Positions 62,851 to 64,000 of a DNA stretch of 64,000 nt are shown here, piece after piece (position 1 is the first letter of the stretch; every line of letters starts with the position of its first letter). Made by a program: the position numbers and the translations under genes. The stretch is from Mytilus californianus (lineage: Eukaryota; Mollusca; Bivalvia; Mytilida; Mytilidae), in the NCBI RefSeq assembly GCF_021869535.1, contig NW_026262593.1, forward strand, positions 53,243,818 to 53,307,817. Direction: 5' to 3'. The notes beneath the pieces were generated by a model. The model saw nothing but the letters and a program-made list of their open reading frames with translations. It was not told the origin of the DNA and made no database searches.

Positions 62851-63139
62851 AATAGTCTAAGATTCACATTTACACTGGTTGTTTTTTGTACATTTGCGTC
62901 TACATGTTTCATCTCTGAAGGTTTAAGGCACACGCCTAGTTGATGCAACAACGTGAAGATTAATATTGATAACACCAATGCCTGCGAGACACTTTTACAA
63001 ACGAGAAATAAGTTGATACAGATAAAATCAATAAAATTTAGTCTTTGTTTGATGTTTTTGCCTGGTGAGTATTGGCCAACTCTCATACGATATAACTCGA
63101 TTCCTACCCTTGTCAACGTGTATTTGTTCCGCCTAACAG

Positions 63140-63320
63140 AAGTTCCACTGGAAACTTTGTTATAAACAATGTCATAATATCTGTTCCTGTTGGAACAAAT
63201 ATTCTATACCATTTATTCCGTTAGGAACATTTACTGTAATATTTATTCCAGTGGAAATAATATTCTAGAATATTGTTTCCATTTGGAACTTATATTATGA
63301 AGGAACTTTTACTCCGTGAC
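63140..63320. repeat. Short degenerate repeat of TTCC/GGAA dyads
   Basis: Phrases 'ttccactggaaa', 'ttcctgttggaac', 'ttccgttaggaac', 'ttccagtggaaa' and 'ttccatttggaac' follow each other every 20-40 bp. Each is a small dyad. Confidence 0.6.
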
Positions 63321-63329
63321 ACCCCCATG

Positions 63330-64000
63330 AGTTATGTTACATCTGGCTGAAATTGGTCAAACTGAGAGCGGCCGTATACGAAGTTAAATAAACCATAGCA
63401 TTTCATCTGTTTTGTGAAAAAAGTGTAAGTAAAAATTTTGAAAAAATTGTGAGAACAAAAATTGAATAACAATATGTAATATGCATGAAACAAAAGAAAA
63501 GGGATGCACATGTACATGGATTGAACAAATAGTTTGGAGGAATGAGTATACACATGTATAACAATAATTGATGAATGATACAACTTTATCTACGTATTAA
63601 TTCAAAACAAATGTCAATACCAACCGTGTCAAATCATCTCGATTTAGTTGTAATTGCCTAATTGATTGTTTGATCGCTGAATTGACAACATCTGTCTATA
63701 CAATTTACAATATATAGTAAGCATACACGTTTTAAGCAGTGCAATTCGCTGTACGCGTTGTTTAAAGTTCGCTTGTATACGATAAAATTTACAAATTGAA
63801 TGTAATATCTCCTTTTAAAAGTCGATTTAGGAGCGTGAAATTAAACATAAAAATTTCCTTACCAAGGATTTTAATTAACACCATTTAAAAACAACCGTTA
63901 TACTTTTATCATTTTCACGCATGAGTAATAAATTTTACTATGAGAGTTTGTGTTGTGAACTTCAATACGTTTAAATTTGTCACTTGACAAATCAGCGATC
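63330..64000. other. No gene recognised
   Basis: AT-rich sequence with only short frames. If the allantoinase gene extends this way, it is intron. Confidence 0.3.

Noticed and set aside
62734..63116. 69- and 133-codon frames across the GAC tract
   Set aside because: Driven by the trinucleotide repeat (Thr/Asp/Val runs) and the end of the pearl-like element.

Overview
The window is nuclear DNA from an animal, most likely a bivalve mollusc and probably a mussel (Mytilidae). It is AT-rich. Short exons with clean GT-AG borders are separated by introns full of repeats. Many repeats belong to families I know as widespread in bivalves: pearl-like elements with a tandem core, a tetranucleotide microsatellite and an end hairpin; retroelement tails ending in the 'cattggcaatcataccacat' type of sequence; and SINEs with GATT tails. 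The species call is inference.

Four protein-coding genes can be assembled from exons. (1) 714-8369 (+): the last six exons of an uncharacterised protein whose 5' part lies outside the window. (2) 12447-29789 (-): a complete four-exon TMEM26 gene of about 377 codons, with one apparent GC-AG intron. (3) 40341-46646 (+): a complete HSPA12-type (distant Hsp70) gene of about 575 codons in four coding exons. (4) 48001-55729 (-): the last nine exons of allantoinase (purine degradation, allantoin to allantoate); its N-terminal exons are not in the window. Genes 1 and 2 converge, 2 and 3 diverge, and 3 and 4 converge only 1.35 kb apart. I see no functional link between neighbours, as expected in an animal genome.

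The rest is mobile and repetitive DNA. It includes a frameshifted LINE at 58.4-61.7 kb with a 2A-like NPGP motif near its N-terminus, interrupted by a 101-bp palindromic element with an exact 8-bp target duplication. Several remnants belong to an RT-like family marked by a YDKRDD motif; the best is an open 211-codon frame at 31.36-31.99 kb. A 2.3-kb element with inverted arms of 520-620 bp sits inside TMEM26 intron 1. A MITE family (GAGGGTCTGGATGGGG ends) has about nine copies. There are three pearl/Helitron-like elements, tRNA-derived SINEs with visible A and B boxes, two strong foldback hairpins, and at least seven minisatellites, two of them built of palindromic units.

I found no tRNA, rRNA or CRISPR features and no bacterial-type system. 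The observations I rate highest are the palindrome-in-LINE insertion, the long-arm foldback element, the YDKRDD retroelement family, the NPGP leader and the GC-AG intron.
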